DNA of 64,000 nucleotides from CAIYRG01 sp965247505 (lineage in GTDB: Bacteria > Pseudomonadota > Alphaproteobacteria > Micropepsales > Micropepsaceae). Under the pieces are notes generated by a model. The model had not been told where the DNA came from. It saw only the letters and a list, made by a program, of their open reading frames with translations, and did not search any database. A program made the translations under genes and the position numbers. The DNA lies in assembly GCA_965247505.1 (NCBI GenBank), contig OZ252020.1:4278001-4342000 (forward strand). Direction: 5' to 3'. Shown here piece after piece: positions 15,921 to 25,045 of the stretch; within the stretch, counting starts at the first letter, position 1; each line of letters opens with the position of its first letter.

Positions 15921-17330
15921 TCAAGCGTTGTAGTTGGCAGCGGGCCTCATTGAAGACACACCAAGTGACTTCAACTTGCGGTGCAAAGCAGAGCGTTCCA
16001 TTCCCACGAAGGACGCTGTGCGCGATATATTTCCGCCAAAACGATTGATTTGCGCCATAAGGTATTCGCGCTCGAATATTTCTCTTGCCTCTCGCAGCGG
16101 AAGCGTAATTACCAAATCCGTGCGATTGCCGTTGCCGTTTGTCGTGCCGTTAACGTCGGAGGGCAGCAGATCCGCAGAAATTGCCTCCGCCGCGTCGTCT
16201 GTTGCCAAAATCAGAAGGCGTTCGACGATATTGCGCAACTGGCGCACATTTCCAGGCCAATGATACGCTTGAAGCACCGCCATCGCCTCGTTTGATATTT
16301 CGCGCTCCGGCAACCCTGACGACACCGAAAGCCGCCGCATAAAATGAGATACAAGTTCGGGCATGTCTTCCCGCCGTTCGGCAAGCGCCGGCACATGCAC
16401 GGGGACCACGTTTAGGCGGTGATATAAATCTTCCCGGAAACGTCCCAGTTCTATTTCCTTGCGCAAATCGCGTGTTGAGGATGAGATTACGCGAACATCC
16501 ACTTCTACGCGGGTGGAGCCCCCGACGCGTTGAAAAGTCTGATCAATCAATACCCGAAGAATCTTTCCTTGCGTTTCCAGCGGCATGTCTGCCACCTCGT
16601 CGAGAAACAGAGTCCCGCCATGAGCAAGCTCCAAATGGCCTATTTTGCGAGCGCCCTCCTCCGTCTCTGAGCCAAATAATTCAGTCTCGATTCGAGACGG
16701 CGACATCATCGCGCAATTGATTGCGATAAACGCGTTATCGGCGCGGCGCGAGCGCTTATGTATCAGCCGCGCGGTGACCTCCTTACCCGAACCCGGGGGG
16801 CCATTAATAAGGATACGGCTTCCGGTGGGCGCCACCTTGTCCACCAACTGCTTCAATTGCCCGATCGCGGACGAGCTGCCCACGAGCTCAGAACGTTCGC
16901 CTGTCTTAAGTTTTAATTCTTCAACTTCACGTCTTAGTTTTGCCGCTTCAAGCGCACGGCGCACGACATGGCAAAGCCGGTCGGCCTTGAAGGGCTTTTC
17001 GATGAAATCATAGGCGCCCTTCTTAATTGCTGCGACAGCAGTTTCGATCGTACCATGACCGCTAATAATGACGACGGGCAGATCGGGATGCTCGCGCTTC
17101 AATACGTCCAGGAGCTGAATGCCGTCGAGACGGCTTCCTTGTAGCCAAACGTCCAACACAACCAGATGTGGGCGCCGCTTTGTGATCGCTGCGAGAGTGG
17201 CATCTGAATCCGAAGCGCTCCGCGTGCGGAAACCTTCGTCAGATAGTATTCCTGCCATCAACTCGCGAATATCGATCTCGTCATCGACAACGAGAATATC
17301 AGACGCGATCGGCAATCCGTTCTTGCTCAT
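15921..17330 (-). CDS. ntrX: Nitrogen regulation response regulator NtrX
   Basis: 469 residues from the ATG at 17330, which lies inside the 3' end of ntrY (32-base overlap). The receiver domain has LVVDDEIDIREL and the phospho-acceptor Asp in VVLDVWLQGSRLDG. The AAA+ domain has GPPGSGKEVTARLIH and GGTLFLDEVADMP. The C-terminal Fis-type helix-turn-helix is GGNISRTASFVGMERSALHRKLKSLG. The segment where NtrC-type activators carry GAFTGA reads FGSETEEGARKIG, so the sigma54-contacting loop is missing; this is also seen in other alphaproteobacterial NtrX. It may therefore act mainly as a sigma70 regulator. Partner kinase: NtrY. Confidence 0.95.
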   Translation of the reverse strand: MSKNGLPIASDILVVDDEIDIRELMAGILSDEGFRTRSASDSDATLAAITKRRPHLVVLDVWLQGSRLDGIQLLDVLKREHPDLPVVIISGHGTIETAVAAIKKGAYDFIEKPFKADRLCHVVRRALEAAKLRREVEELKLKTGERSELVGSSSAIGQLKQLVDKVAPTGSRILINGPPGSGKEVTARLIHKRSRRADNAFIAINCAMMSPSRIETELFGSETEEGARKIGHLELAHGGTLFLDEVADMPLETQGKILRVLIDQTFQRVGGSTRVEVDVRVISSSTRDLRKEIELGRFREDLYHRLNVVPVHVPALAERREDMPELVSHFMRRLSVSSGLPEREISNEAMAVLQAYHWPGNVRQLRNIVERLLILATDDAAEAISADLLPSDVNGTTNGNGNRTDLVITLPLREAREIFEREYLMAQINRFGGNISRTASFVGMERSALHRKLKSLGVSSMRPAANYNA

Positions 17331-19569
17331 GAGACACCCTGCTATTTTTTTTATCTGGCTGAACCAAAGGAAAGACCATGCGCACGATGGCGCCTGGTGC
17401 ATCTCCACCTTTTACATCTCTGACATCGGCTAAAACGAGCTCTCCGCCATGGTCCTCCGCGACTTTGCGCACAATCGCAAGACCCAGCCCCGTTCCCTTG
17501 GCCCGCGTTGTAACGTAAGGCTCGGTTAAACGGTGCCTATGCTCGGGCGGAAGACCAACACCATTGTCCTCTATGGAAAACGTGACTTTGTCCTTTGTCG
17601 CGGTAACCGTTAGTCGAATGCGCCCCTGGCCGTCGTCGTTTTTAGCGTCGTGCGCAATAACGGATTCGCTTGCATTCTTTAGTATATTCGTGAGCGCCTG
17701 CGAAACCAGGCGACCGTCACATTCGATGCCTATGAGCCCTTCCGGCATATCGATTTCAAAATTGATTTGCGGATAAGCAATGCGCTGGAGAAATACGGCA
17801 TGCCTGGCAAGTTCTTGAACTTCTTCCGGACGAATGACCGGCGCAGGCATTCGCGCAAATGAAGAGAATTCATCCACCATGCGGCCGATATCTCCGACTT
17901 GGCGAATAATCGTATCGGTACACTGCTCAAACACTTCCGGGTCGCTGGATATTTCCTCGCCATATTTACGCTTAAGCCTCTCGGCAGAGAGCTGGATTGG
18001 AGTCAGCGGGTTCTTAATTTCATGTGCAATGCGCCGGGCTACCTCGGCCCACGCAGCCGTACGCTGCGCCGAAACAAGATCGGTAATGTCGTCGAAGGTC
18101 ACGACAAAGCCATGACTACGGTCTCCAGCCTCTCGAGACACCTGTACATTGAGATAACGAAGCGCACCGTCGCGGCGCACTTCCACCTGCCCTGCCGTGT
18201 TGCCGTAGTGTTCCACCATGGCGCGGCGAATAAGATCGCTGAGCTCTGGCAGTACCTTCGAGTAATGGATGCCCTCGGCGGTATTGGATTGCGCGCCCAA
18301 AAGCCGCGATGCAGTCGGATTAATGAGCGTTACATGGCCGTCGCCATCCAAACCCACAACACCGGACGAAACACCGGCCAGCACGGCCTCGGTAAATCGT
18401 CGACGTGAATCAAGCTGCGTGTTTGCTTCGATGAGATCGTTTCTTTGCCCCTCGAGCTGCGATGTCATGCGATTAAACGCCTTACCGAGCGAATTTATTT
18501 CGTCACCATCCTTAGCAACGTCAACACGTACCGAGAGATCGCCTTCCGAAACACGGCCTGATGCCGTGGCGAGGCGGCCAATGGGCATAACGATCTTGTT
18601 TGCAGCCCACAGCCCCGTCCACACCGCGCCCAGTAGAATGAGCATGGCGACAACAATGTAGAGCCCGGCAAAACTGAGTTGCATCTGGGAACGGTTTTGA
18701 TTGAGGCGCTCATATTCCGAGACGGCATCCAAGGTGCTCTGTTGACGCTCAAGGACCTGCGGGTCGACATTTCGCGACACCAAAAGATAGGCATCGACAA
18801 AGGCGTCCAATTTTACCAGTGCCGAAACCGCATCTTCATTCGGTTCAGTGATGGTAACGATCTCACCCGACGCTGCCTGCTGAAAATATTCCGGGGCAAG
18901 TGGGCCACGATCAGGGGTATCTTCCCGCCTTGCACTCGCAAGCACATTGCCCATTGAGTCCATCACGTAAACGGCCGGCAGAGCACGGATCTGGGCTTCG
19001 GTCTGCAAGAGATCGCGCCAACGTTGCTGGTCCGTTTGCAATAGCGGCGCGGCACTATTGAGATCGAACTGCATTGCGCGAATATCGTTTCGGATGACCT
19101 GACGGTGCTCATCCACATAAGCATTGGCCACGCTCACCGAGTTGGTAAGCGCGGTTTGGACGCGTTCGGAAAACCAAGCCTCGATACCAAGATTGAGCGA
19201 GAAGGCCGCGAAGACCGCCACTAAGATCGCCGGCACCACAGCGACGGACGAAAAGATTGTGACCAAGCGAAAGTGCAGACGCGATCCGACAGCGCCGCTT
19301 TTGCGTTCGGTCCACAATTTAGCAATGCGCCAGGCAATGAGCGCTGCCAGAGTTAGTCCCAGCGAAAGGTCAACAAGAAAAAGCACGATTAGCCCGGACG
19401 ACGTTGGATCGTATGGAACGCGCCCGGTGAGATTGAGATAGGTAACAAGGCCGGAGATGACGGCAGCAAACGCAACGAAGATAGCTATAAGCGACGGGCG
19501 TGATAACGCGCTCAATAGATCGAACGGGCTTCCCAACAGACGGGAACGCAACACCGAGGTGTCTGCCAT
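17299..19569 (-). CDS. ntrY: Nitrogen regulation sensor histidine kinase NtrY
   Basis: 756 residues from the ATG at 19569 (longest frame starts at 19632). The N-terminal third has several membrane segments and a periplasmic loop; then come a HAMP linker (TASGRVSEGDLSVRV), a PAS region (VVGLDGDGHVTLINPTASRLLG), the dimerisation histidine in RRIAHEIKNPLTPIQLSAERL, and a HATPase with ILKNASESV and IEDNGVGLPPEHRHRLTEPYVT. It phosphorylates NtrX in response to a nitrogen or redox-type signal. It lies about 140 bases downstream of ntrC on the same strand. Confidence 0.95.
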   Translation of the reverse strand: MADTSVLRSRLLGSPFDLLSALSRPSLIAIFVAFAAVISGLVTYLNLTGRVPYDPTSSGLIVLFLVDLSLGLTLAALIAWRIAKLWTERKSGAVGSRLHFRLVTIFSSVAVVPAILVAVFAAFSLNLGIEAWFSERVQTALTNSVSVANAYVDEHRQVIRNDIRAMQFDLNSAAPLLQTDQQRWRDLLQTEAQIRALPAVYVMDSMGNVLASARREDTPDRGPLAPEYFQQAASGEIVTITEPNEDAVSALVKLDAFVDAYLLVSRNVDPQVLERQQSTLDAVSEYERLNQNRSQMQLSFAGLYIVVAMLILLGAVWTGLWAANKIVMPIGRLATASGRVSEGDLSVRVDVAKDGDEINSLGKAFNRMTSQLEGQRNDLIEANTQLDSRRRFTEAVLAGVSSGVVGLDGDGHVTLINPTASRLLGAQSNTAEGIHYSKVLPELSDLIRRAMVEHYGNTAGQVEVRRDGALRYLNVQVSREAGDRSHGFVVTFDDITDLVSAQRTAAWAEVARRIAHEIKNPLTPIQLSAERLKRKYGEEISSDPEVFEQCTDTIIRQVGDIGRMVDEFSSFARMPAPVIRPEEVQELARHAVFLQRIAYPQINFEIDMPEGLIGIECDGRLVSQALTNILKNASESVIAHDAKNDDGQGRIRLTVTATKDKVTFSIEDNGVGLPPEHRHRLTEPYVTTRAKGTGLGLAIVRKVAEDHGGELVLADVRDVKGGDAPGAIVRMVFPLVQPDKKNSRVSHEQERIADRV

Positions 19570-19709
19570 AGAAATTGTGCCTCGAAGATATCTCGGGACC
19601 GGCCTACATCCGGGCCGTGCCACCAGAGCCACTGTATCAAAGCCACAGCCTGTTGCAATTATGTTTTGTTGTAATACTGCATCAAGTCAAAGTGTGGTTT
19701 GTCAGGGTT

Positions 19710-21155
19710 TTACTGGATTCTTAGCCCTCTGATGACCTCAACGCCAAGTTCACGAATCTTCTTTCTGAGGGTGTTTCGGTTAAGCCCAAGTAATTGTGCC
19801 GCGCGGATTTGATTGCCCCTAGTTGCGGCAAGCGTAATGGCGAGTAAGGGCTTTTCCACCTCCTGCAACACGCGGTCATACAGTCCGGCGGGCGGTAAGC
19901 CCTCGCCAAATTCCGCAAAATAAGAAGTTAGGTGCCGTTCCACCAATTGCGAGAGGCTGACTTCTTCTTCATCGGATATCGGCAGGGCGCGTCCCAATTG
20001 CGCAAGTTCGGAAACGACTTCTTGCTCGGGAATAACCTCGTCGGGACTCAAAACCACAAGCCTGCGAACCAGATTTTCAAGCTCTCGTACATTCCCCGGC
20101 CAAGTATGACCCTTCAAGCGCTCAGTTGCTTCCACGTCCAAACGCTTTTCGGGCAGACCCTCTCCTTTAGCTTTGACAAGAAAATGGCGCACCAATTCGG
20201 CGATGTCCTCTTTGCGCTCTCGTAGCGGCGGTAATCGCATTGGCACAACGTTCAAGCGATAAAACAGATCCTCGCGAAACAAGCCCTGTTGAATAAGTTG
20301 TCGCAAATCGCGGTTTGTCGCCGCGATAATGCGTACATTTGTTTTGATCGGTGTTCTTCCGCCAACCGTTGTGTACTCGCCCTGCTGCAATACGCGCAGC
20401 AGCCGCGTTTGCGCTTCCAACGGCATATCGCCAATTTCGTCCAGAAAAAGCGTTCCCCCCTCGGCCTGCTCGAAGCGGCCAATTCCCCTGCCCGTCGCTC
20501 CGGTAAACGAGCCCCGTTCATGTCCAAATAACTCGCTTTCGATCAACTCTTTTGGGATTGCAGCCATATTGACAGCAACGAAACTTCCCTTACGACGTTT
20601 TCCGTAGTCATGGAGCGCTCGTGCAACCAATTCCTTTCCGGTTCCAGACTCTCCTGAGATCATGACGGTGAGATCGGCCTGGGTCAGGCGCGCAACGATC
20701 CGATAAATCTCTTGCATTGCCGGGGAGCGCCCGATCAGCGGTAAGCGCTCTTCCCCGCTTTCGCGTTCAGCCGCGGGCGCCTTTTTGGGTGTTTTACTGA
20801 GCGCACGCTCAACAACCGCAATCAACACCTTCAAGTCGAAGGGTTTGGGCAGATATTCGTATGCCCCACGCTCGGCAGCTTTTATCGCCGTTAGAATATT
20901 GTTTTGTGCACTCATGACGATGACCGGAAGGTCGGGACGCAGCCTTTTGATGCGCGGTAATAAATCGAACGCGTTCTCATCGGGCAGAACGACGTCTGTA
21001 ATGACGAGGCTGCCCTCTCCTTGCGCAACCCACCGCCACAGCCCTGCTGCGTTCGCCGTAGTGCGTACGTCGTAGCCTGCACGGCCGAGCGCGTGGTTGA
21101 GAACCGTACGAATTGCCGCATCGTCATCGGCAAGAAGAATCGTTCCTTCACTCAT
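19710..21155 (-). CDS. ntrC: Nitrogen regulation response regulator NtrC (sigma54 activator)
   Basis: 481 residues. The receiver has ILLADDDAAIRTVL and the acceptor Asp in LVITDVVLPDENAF. The AAA+ domain has GESGTGKELVARALH, the sigma54 loop ERGSFTGATGRG (GSFTGA variant of GAFTGA), GGTLFLDEIGDMP and the arginine finger region. The C-terminus ends with NQIRAAQLLGLNRNTLRKKIRELG, a Fis helix-turn-helix. It activates nitrogen-limitation genes through RpoN when phosphorylated by NtrB. The gap after ntrB is only 15 bases, consistent with an ntrBC operon. Confidence 0.97.
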   Translation of the reverse strand: MSEGTILLADDDAAIRTVLNHALGRAGYDVRTTANAAGLWRWVAQGEGSLVITDVVLPDENAFDLLPRIKRLRPDLPVIVMSAQNNILTAIKAAERGAYEYLPKPFDLKVLIAVVERALSKTPKKAPAAERESGEERLPLIGRSPAMQEIYRIVARLTQADLTVMISGESGTGKELVARALHDYGKRRKGSFVAVNMAAIPKELIESELFGHERGSFTGATGRGIGRFEQAEGGTLFLDEIGDMPLEAQTRLLRVLQQGEYTTVGGRTPIKTNVRIIAATNRDLRQLIQQGLFREDLFYRLNVVPMRLPPLRERKEDIAELVRHFLVKAKGEGLPEKRLDVEATERLKGHTWPGNVRELENLVRRLVVLSPDEVIPEQEVVSELAQLGRALPISDEEEVSLSQLVERHLTSYFAEFGEGLPPAGLYDRVLQEVEKPLLAITLAATRGNQIRAAQLLGLNRNTLRKKIRELGVEVIRGLRIQ

Positions 21156-21170
21156 TGGCCTTCAGTCATT

Positions 21171-22310
21171 TTATTGTTCTGCCTTTTCGGAAATGTCGTC
21201 GGTTGGTGCTACGGGAAGAAGAACTCGAAAGATCGTTCGTCCAGCTTGCGAGTCGCATTCGATGACGCCGCCATGATCGTTGATAATTTTCGCCACAAGC
21301 GCCAAGCCAAGGCCCGCTCCCGTTGTTTTCGTAGTGACGAAGGGATCAAAAATATGGGGCAGCAAGCCCTGAGGAATTCCGGAGCCATTGTCCCGGATGG
21401 TGACTTCAAGCGGTAGGCTGACTCTTTGAGATTGGCCGCTAATTGGCGTCGTTACACTGACGCCCGGCAGGTAGGCCGTCGCTAAAACAATTTCGCTTCC
21501 GTCATCGGGCGAAGCATCGGCGGCATTTCGAACGATGTTCATGAAGGCCTGAATGAGATTGTCATGGTCACCCGGCACCGGCGGCAGGGACGGATCAAAA
21601 TTTTCCGTAATCCGAAGATTGCGCGCAAAACTTGTGGCTGCCACTTGCCGCACGCGGTCCAGCACCTCATGGATGTTGACCGGCAATCGTGTCGGGGCCA
21701 TGGGATCGCCAAAAGCTTCCATGCGATCAATTAGCCCGCGAATGCGGTCCGCTTCGTCACGGATGAGCTGTGCAAGTGTACGGTCCTCCGGTGAGAGCGT
21801 TTCCTCCAGCAATTGTGCAGCGCCCCGAATCCCGGCCAAGGGATTTTTGATCTCATGCGCCATCACCGCGGCCATTCCCGACATCGAACGGGCCGCACCG
21901 CGATAAAGAAGTTGGCGATCAATGCGCTGCGCCAAACCCCTCTCTTGAAGAAGAACAACGACACCGCCGTCTAGTTCTAGGGCGGGTGTCAAAGTGACAT
22001 CGGCGAGACGCTCTCCGCTTTTCGGTGTCGAAAGATCGACGTTGCGCTCCGCAACAGACGCTTCTCGTTCACGCGACTGGTTCACAAGCTGCAATAGGGG
22101 ACTTCCAAAGGGCAAGAGATCGGCAAGCTTGTGCTTCGATAAAAGTTCGGCGCCCATGTCAAAGAACTGCTCTGCAGCGTGATTGACATAAAACATTTCG
22201 CCTTGGGCACCGACGAGTATGACGGGCATTGGTAGTGCCCCGACAATTTCGCTCGGTCCGACCGCAGGGCTGTTAGCCAGCTGCCCGTTCGGTTTGGTAT
22301 TTTCTGCCAT
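21171..22310 (-). CDS. ntrB: Nitrogen regulation sensor histidine kinase NtrB
   Basis: 379 residues from the ATG at 22310 (MAENTKPNG); the longest frame runs to 22439 and its leader is not conserved. A PAS domain (LPMPVILVGAQGEMFYVNHAAEQFF) is followed by the His motif AVMAHEIKNPLAGIRGAAQLLEETL, the N box FMNIVRNAADASPD and the G boxes IRDNGSGIPQG and TGAGLGLALVAKII. It is soluble, has no membrane segments, and is controlled by PII proteins in the known pathway. In many alphaproteobacteria dusB/nifR3 lies directly upstream; here ispDF, divergent, occupies that side. Confidence 0.96.
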   Translation of the reverse strand: MAENTKPNGQLANSPAVGPSEIVGALPMPVILVGAQGEMFYVNHAAEQFFDMGAELLSKHKLADLLPFGSPLLQLVNQSREREASVAERNVDLSTPKSGERLADVTLTPALELDGGVVVLLQERGLAQRIDRQLLYRGAARSMSGMAAVMAHEIKNPLAGIRGAAQLLEETLSPEDRTLAQLIRDEADRIRGLIDRMEAFGDPMAPTRLPVNIHEVLDRVRQVAATSFARNLRITENFDPSLPPVPGDHDNLIQAFMNIVRNAADASPDDGSEIVLATAYLPGVSVTTPISGQSQRVSLPLEVTIRDNGSGIPQGLLPHIFDPFVTTKTTGAGLGLALVAKIINDHGGVIECDSQAGRTIFRVLLPVAPTDDISEKAEQ

Positions 22311-22330
22311 TACCCGTATATGCCTAGAAT

Positions 22331-22369
22331 ATAGGCACCACAGTAATATGCGTATTCCATAGGCACAAC
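22331..22369. repeat. Direct repeat ATAGGCACMAC between ntrB and ispDF
   Basis: ATAGGCACCAC at 22331-22341 and ATAGGCACAAC at 22359-22369 have a 28-base repeat period, close to a near-integral number of helical turns. They lie just upstream of ntrB in the divergent 150-base intergenic region. An operator is possible but unproven. Confidence 0.35.
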
Positions 22370-22460
22370 ACTGGGCTTCAGCTATGAAATTTGCCTGAAA
22401 ATAGTCTATTTTCGGCCGGCTCACTTTACCTGAAGACAATCACCGCCATAGCTTAGCGCT

Positions 22461-23642
22461 ATGCCGGAGCAAGTCTGCGCCACACTCATCGTTGCCGCGG
22501 GTCGGGGCGAGCGTGCCCCTGGCGCCGCAAAACCTAAGCAGTATCGCCTGCTTGCAGAAAAACCGGTGTTACGCTGGGTTTTGGATGCTTTCGTGCAAAT
22601 AAAGGCAATTGATCCCATTCAAGTAGTGATAGGCGAAGAGGACCGGCCCCATTTCGATGAGGCTGCCTGCGGACTTAATCTTCTAGAGCCAATTATAGGC
22701 GGTGAAACGCGCCAAGAATCGGTTTCAAAAGGATTGGAGGCGCTGAAAGCGCAAAGTCCGGCAAGTGTCCTCATCCACGACGGCGCCCGGCCATTTGTCT
22801 CGCAAGAGCTAATTCAACGTGTGGTTGGCGCGCTAAGCACCGCCGACGCCGTCGTTCCCTTACTGCCGGTGGCCGATAGCATTTGGCGTAAAAATGCCAC
22901 GGATTACGAAAGTGTGCCTCGAGCTGAATTTCGTCGCGCACAAACACCACAGGGGTTTTCTTTTGAAGCGATATTGGCGGCGCATCGTCAACATCGAGCT
23001 GCTTCGGTCACGGACGATATGGCGATGGCCAAACTTGCCGGATTGACAATCCGGGACGTTCTCGGAGAGGAAGTCAATTTGAAACTCACTAAGAGCGAAG
23101 ATTTTGAGCTTGCGGAAAAAATTGCGTCGGGCGGCGCCCGTGAAGTCTGGGGCGATGTCAGGACGGGAACCGGGTTCGATGTCCACAAGTTTTCACCGGG
23201 TGAGCATGTTTGGCTTTGTGGCGTGCGCATTGCCCACAATAAGGGCCTTGCAGGTCACTCAGACGCTGATGTCGGCTTGCATGCCTTGACGGATGCGGTG
23301 TTGGGCGCGATTTGTGCCGGCGATATTGGCGTTCATTTTCCGCCAAGCGACCCGCAATGGCGCAACGCCCCATCACATATTTTCCTGGAAAAGGCTGCTT
23401 CGCTTGTGACAGAGCGCGGAGGGATTATTGCGCATGTCGATGTCACACTGATATGCGAGCAACCAAAAATTACGCCGCATCGCGATGCGATGATTAAGCG
23501 TATTTCTGAGGTTCTCAATATCGATATTGATTGCGTCAGCGTGAAGGCAACAACAACCGAAGGCCTTGGTGCCCTCGGGCGCGGCGAAGGCATCGCCGCG
23601 CAAGCGATCGCTACCATAAGACTACTGGCAAGCACCCGATGA
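22461..23642 (+). CDS. ispDF: Bifunctional IspD/IspF enzyme of the MEP isoprenoid pathway
   Basis: 393 residues. The IspD part (about 1-225) has LIVAAGRGERAPGAAKPKQY, VLIHDGARPFVS and TPQGFSFEAIL. The IspF part (about 235-393) has TGFDVHKFSPGEHVWLCGV, AGHSDADVGLHALTDAVLGA (metal ligands) and TTEGLGALGRGEGIA. It makes CDP-methylerythritol and then the cyclic diphosphate; only the intervening kinase IspE is separate. The fusion is typical of alphaproteobacteria and some epsilonproteobacteria. The stop overlaps pgpA as ATGA, so the genes are coupled. Confidence 0.97.
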   Translation: MPEQVCATLIVAAGRGERAPGAAKPKQYRLLAEKPVLRWVLDAFVQIKAIDPIQVVIGEEDRPHFDEAACGLNLLEPIIGGETRQESVSKGLEALKAQSPASVLIHDGARPFVSQELIQRVVGALSTADAVVPLLPVADSIWRKNATDYESVPRAEFRRAQTPQGFSFEAILAAHRQHRAASVTDDMAMAKLAGLTIRDVLGEEVNLKLTKSEDFELAEKIASGGAREVWGDVRTGTGFDVHKFSPGEHVWLCGVRIAHNKGLAGHSDADVGLHALTDAVLGAICAGDIGVHFPPSDPQWRNAPSHIFLEKAASLVTERGGIIAHVDVTLICEQPKITPHRDAMIKRISEVLNIDIDCVSVKATTTEGLGALGRGEGIAAQAIATIRLLASTR

Positions 23643-24100
23643 CCAGAGTTGCGATTTGGTGTTCAACCGTATTTGGGATTGGGTACACGCCATTTGCTTC
23701 CGGAACGATGGCCTCGCTGGTTGCGCTTCCCATCGGATACTTGCTGCACCTATCCTATGGCACGCTCGGCGTACTGGTCGTTGGACTTGTTATTTTCGCT
23801 ATTGGAATCTGGGCATCGGGTGCACATGCGCGTTCAACCGGCCGCGAAGATCCAGGAACGAGCGTGATCGACGAGATTGCCGGGCAGCTTTTTGCAATGC
23901 TTCTTATTACCCCAGCGGGGAACACTTCTAACTGGCCTCAGATCGTCGCGGCTTTTGTGCTTTTCCGCTTCTTTGATATCGCCAAACCTTGGCCGATCTC
24001 GCGCCTCGAACGCTTGCACGGCGGCGTTGGAATCATGGCAGACGACGCGGCAGCCGGTCTTGTATCAGCTGCCATTTTGTTTGCACTATTCAATTGGTAG
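23639..24100 (+). CDS. pgpA: Phosphatidylglycerophosphatase A
   Basis: 153 residues; the ATG at 23639 overlaps the ispDF stop, which decides the start. Motifs of the PgpA family are visible: FGIGYTPFASGTMASLVALP near the N-terminus, DPGTSVIDEIAGQLFAML, FRFFDIAKPWPI and GVGIMADDAAAGL. About four membrane helices. It dephosphorylates phosphatidylglycerophosphate to phosphatidylglycerol at the inner membrane. Confidence 0.94.
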   Translation: MTRVAIWCSTVFGIGYTPFASGTMASLVALPIGYLLHLSYGTLGVLVVGLVIFAIGIWASGAHARSTGREDPGTSVIDEIAGQLFAMLLITPAGNTSNWPQIVAAFVLFRFFDIAKPWPISRLERLHGGVGIMADDAAAGLVSAAILFALFNW

Positions 24101-24110
24101 GCGATCTGAA

Positions 24111-24599
24111 ATGTTTAGCGATGACGTCCACGACATGGCCAAGCGCGTACTAAACAAAGCGCGTGTTAATCGACTTCATATCGTCACCGCCGAAAGCTGC
24201 ACCGGCGGATTAATTGCCGCAAGCCTTACGGAAATTCCTAGCTCCTCCGACGTTGTCGAATGCGGATTCATTGTCTATTCCGACAATGCAAAAACGCAGC
24301 TTCTTGGAGTCCCGGAGACCCTTTTAAAGCGGGTTGGAGCCGTATCGGCTGATGTTGCGTGCGCGATGGCAAAGGGCGCGCTTGAAAACAGCAATGCCGA
24401 ACTGAGTGTTGCAGTTACTGGTATTGCCGGCCCGTCAGGTGGGACAACCCTAAAACAGGTTGGGCTTGTTCATATTGCCGCGGCGCGAGAAGGACTTGAA
24501 ATTCAGCATCGTGCCTGTGAATTTGGTGATGTCGGGCGAAGTCAGGTGCGATTACTAACGGTAGACGCTGCGCTGAAGCTATTGTTGCGCGTGATGTGA
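24111..24599 (+). CDS. CinA C-terminal-type nicotinamide-nucleotide amidase (PncC)
   Basis: 162 residues, the stand-alone CinA C-terminal domain. Signatures are TAESCTGGLIAASLTEIPSSS, GFIVYSDNAKTQLLGV and VAVTGIAGPSGGT. The catalytic serine sits in the ESCTGG loop. The family deamidates nicotinamide mononucleotide to nicotinic acid mononucleotide for NAD salvage. The ATG at 24111 is 10 bases after the pgpA stop, so the gene is in the ispDF-pgpA operon. It converges with the START-domain gene and overlaps its 3' end by 21 bases. Confidence 0.92.
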   Translation: MFSDDVHDMAKRVLNKARVNRLHIVTAESCTGGLIAASLTEIPSSSDVVECGFIVYSDNAKTQLLGVPETLLKRVGAVSADVACAMAKGALENSNAELSVAVTGIAGPSGGTTLKQVGLVHIAAAREGLEIQHRACEFGDVGRSQVRLLTVDAALKLLLRVM

Positions 24600-25043
24600 T
24601 CCGCCGTAGAGCTGTTTTGCACGCGCGACGAAAGCGTCGGTTGTTTTGCGGGCCATCGCATCGAATATGTAGCTGGAAGCAGCTGCCAGGATTTGGTTAC
24701 TAAATGAAAAATCGATAAAGAATTGTATCTCCGAACCCGTTTCCACGGGAATGAAACGCCATCTTGTGTCTAGATGATCAAAGGGCCCGTCGATATGGCA
24801 GGCCTCTATAACACTCTCCTTTTTATTGAGTGTTACATTGCTCGTATATTTTTCCCTTAAAGCCCCAAATGAAACCAACATTTGGGCCGTGATCGTATCG
24901 ACTCCGCCCTCCGATTCTTGTTCTAAAATTTTTAACGCCGCACAGCCTGGAACGAACTCGGGATATTTCTCGACATCGGCAACGACGGCAAACATTTCGC
25001 CCACGCTGAAGGGAGACAAAAATATTTCCTTGTGGGAAGGCAT
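24579..25043 (-). CDS. RatA/COQ10-type START domain protein
   Basis: 154 residues forming one polyketide-cyclase/START domain: FSVGEMFAVVADVEKYPEFVPGCAALKIL, then the VSFGALREKYTSNV strand region and RWRFIPVETGSEIQFFIDFSF near the end. The family covers E. coli RatA and mitochondrial Coq10; alphaproteobacterial members beside lipA are usually taken as ubiquinone-binding COQ10 homologues, not toxins. It lies two bases after the lipA stop on the same strand, so the two are co-transcribed. That context favours a membrane-lipid or quinone role. Confidence 0.88.
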   Translation of the reverse strand: MPSHKEIFLSPFSVGEMFAVVADVEKYPEFVPGCAALKILEQESEGGVDTITAQMLVSFGALREKYTSNVTLNKKESVIEACHIDGPFDHLDTRWRFIPVETGSEIQFFIDFSFSNQILAAASSYIFDAMARKTTDAFVARAKQLYGGSHHAQQ

Positions 25044-25045
25044 CT

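Noticed and set aside
24579..25043. Calling the RatA/COQ10 gene a toxin of a toxin-antitoxin pair
   Set aside because: No RatB-like partner is adjacent, and its position after lipA fits the COQ10-type START proteins; the toxin label is a family naming carry-over.
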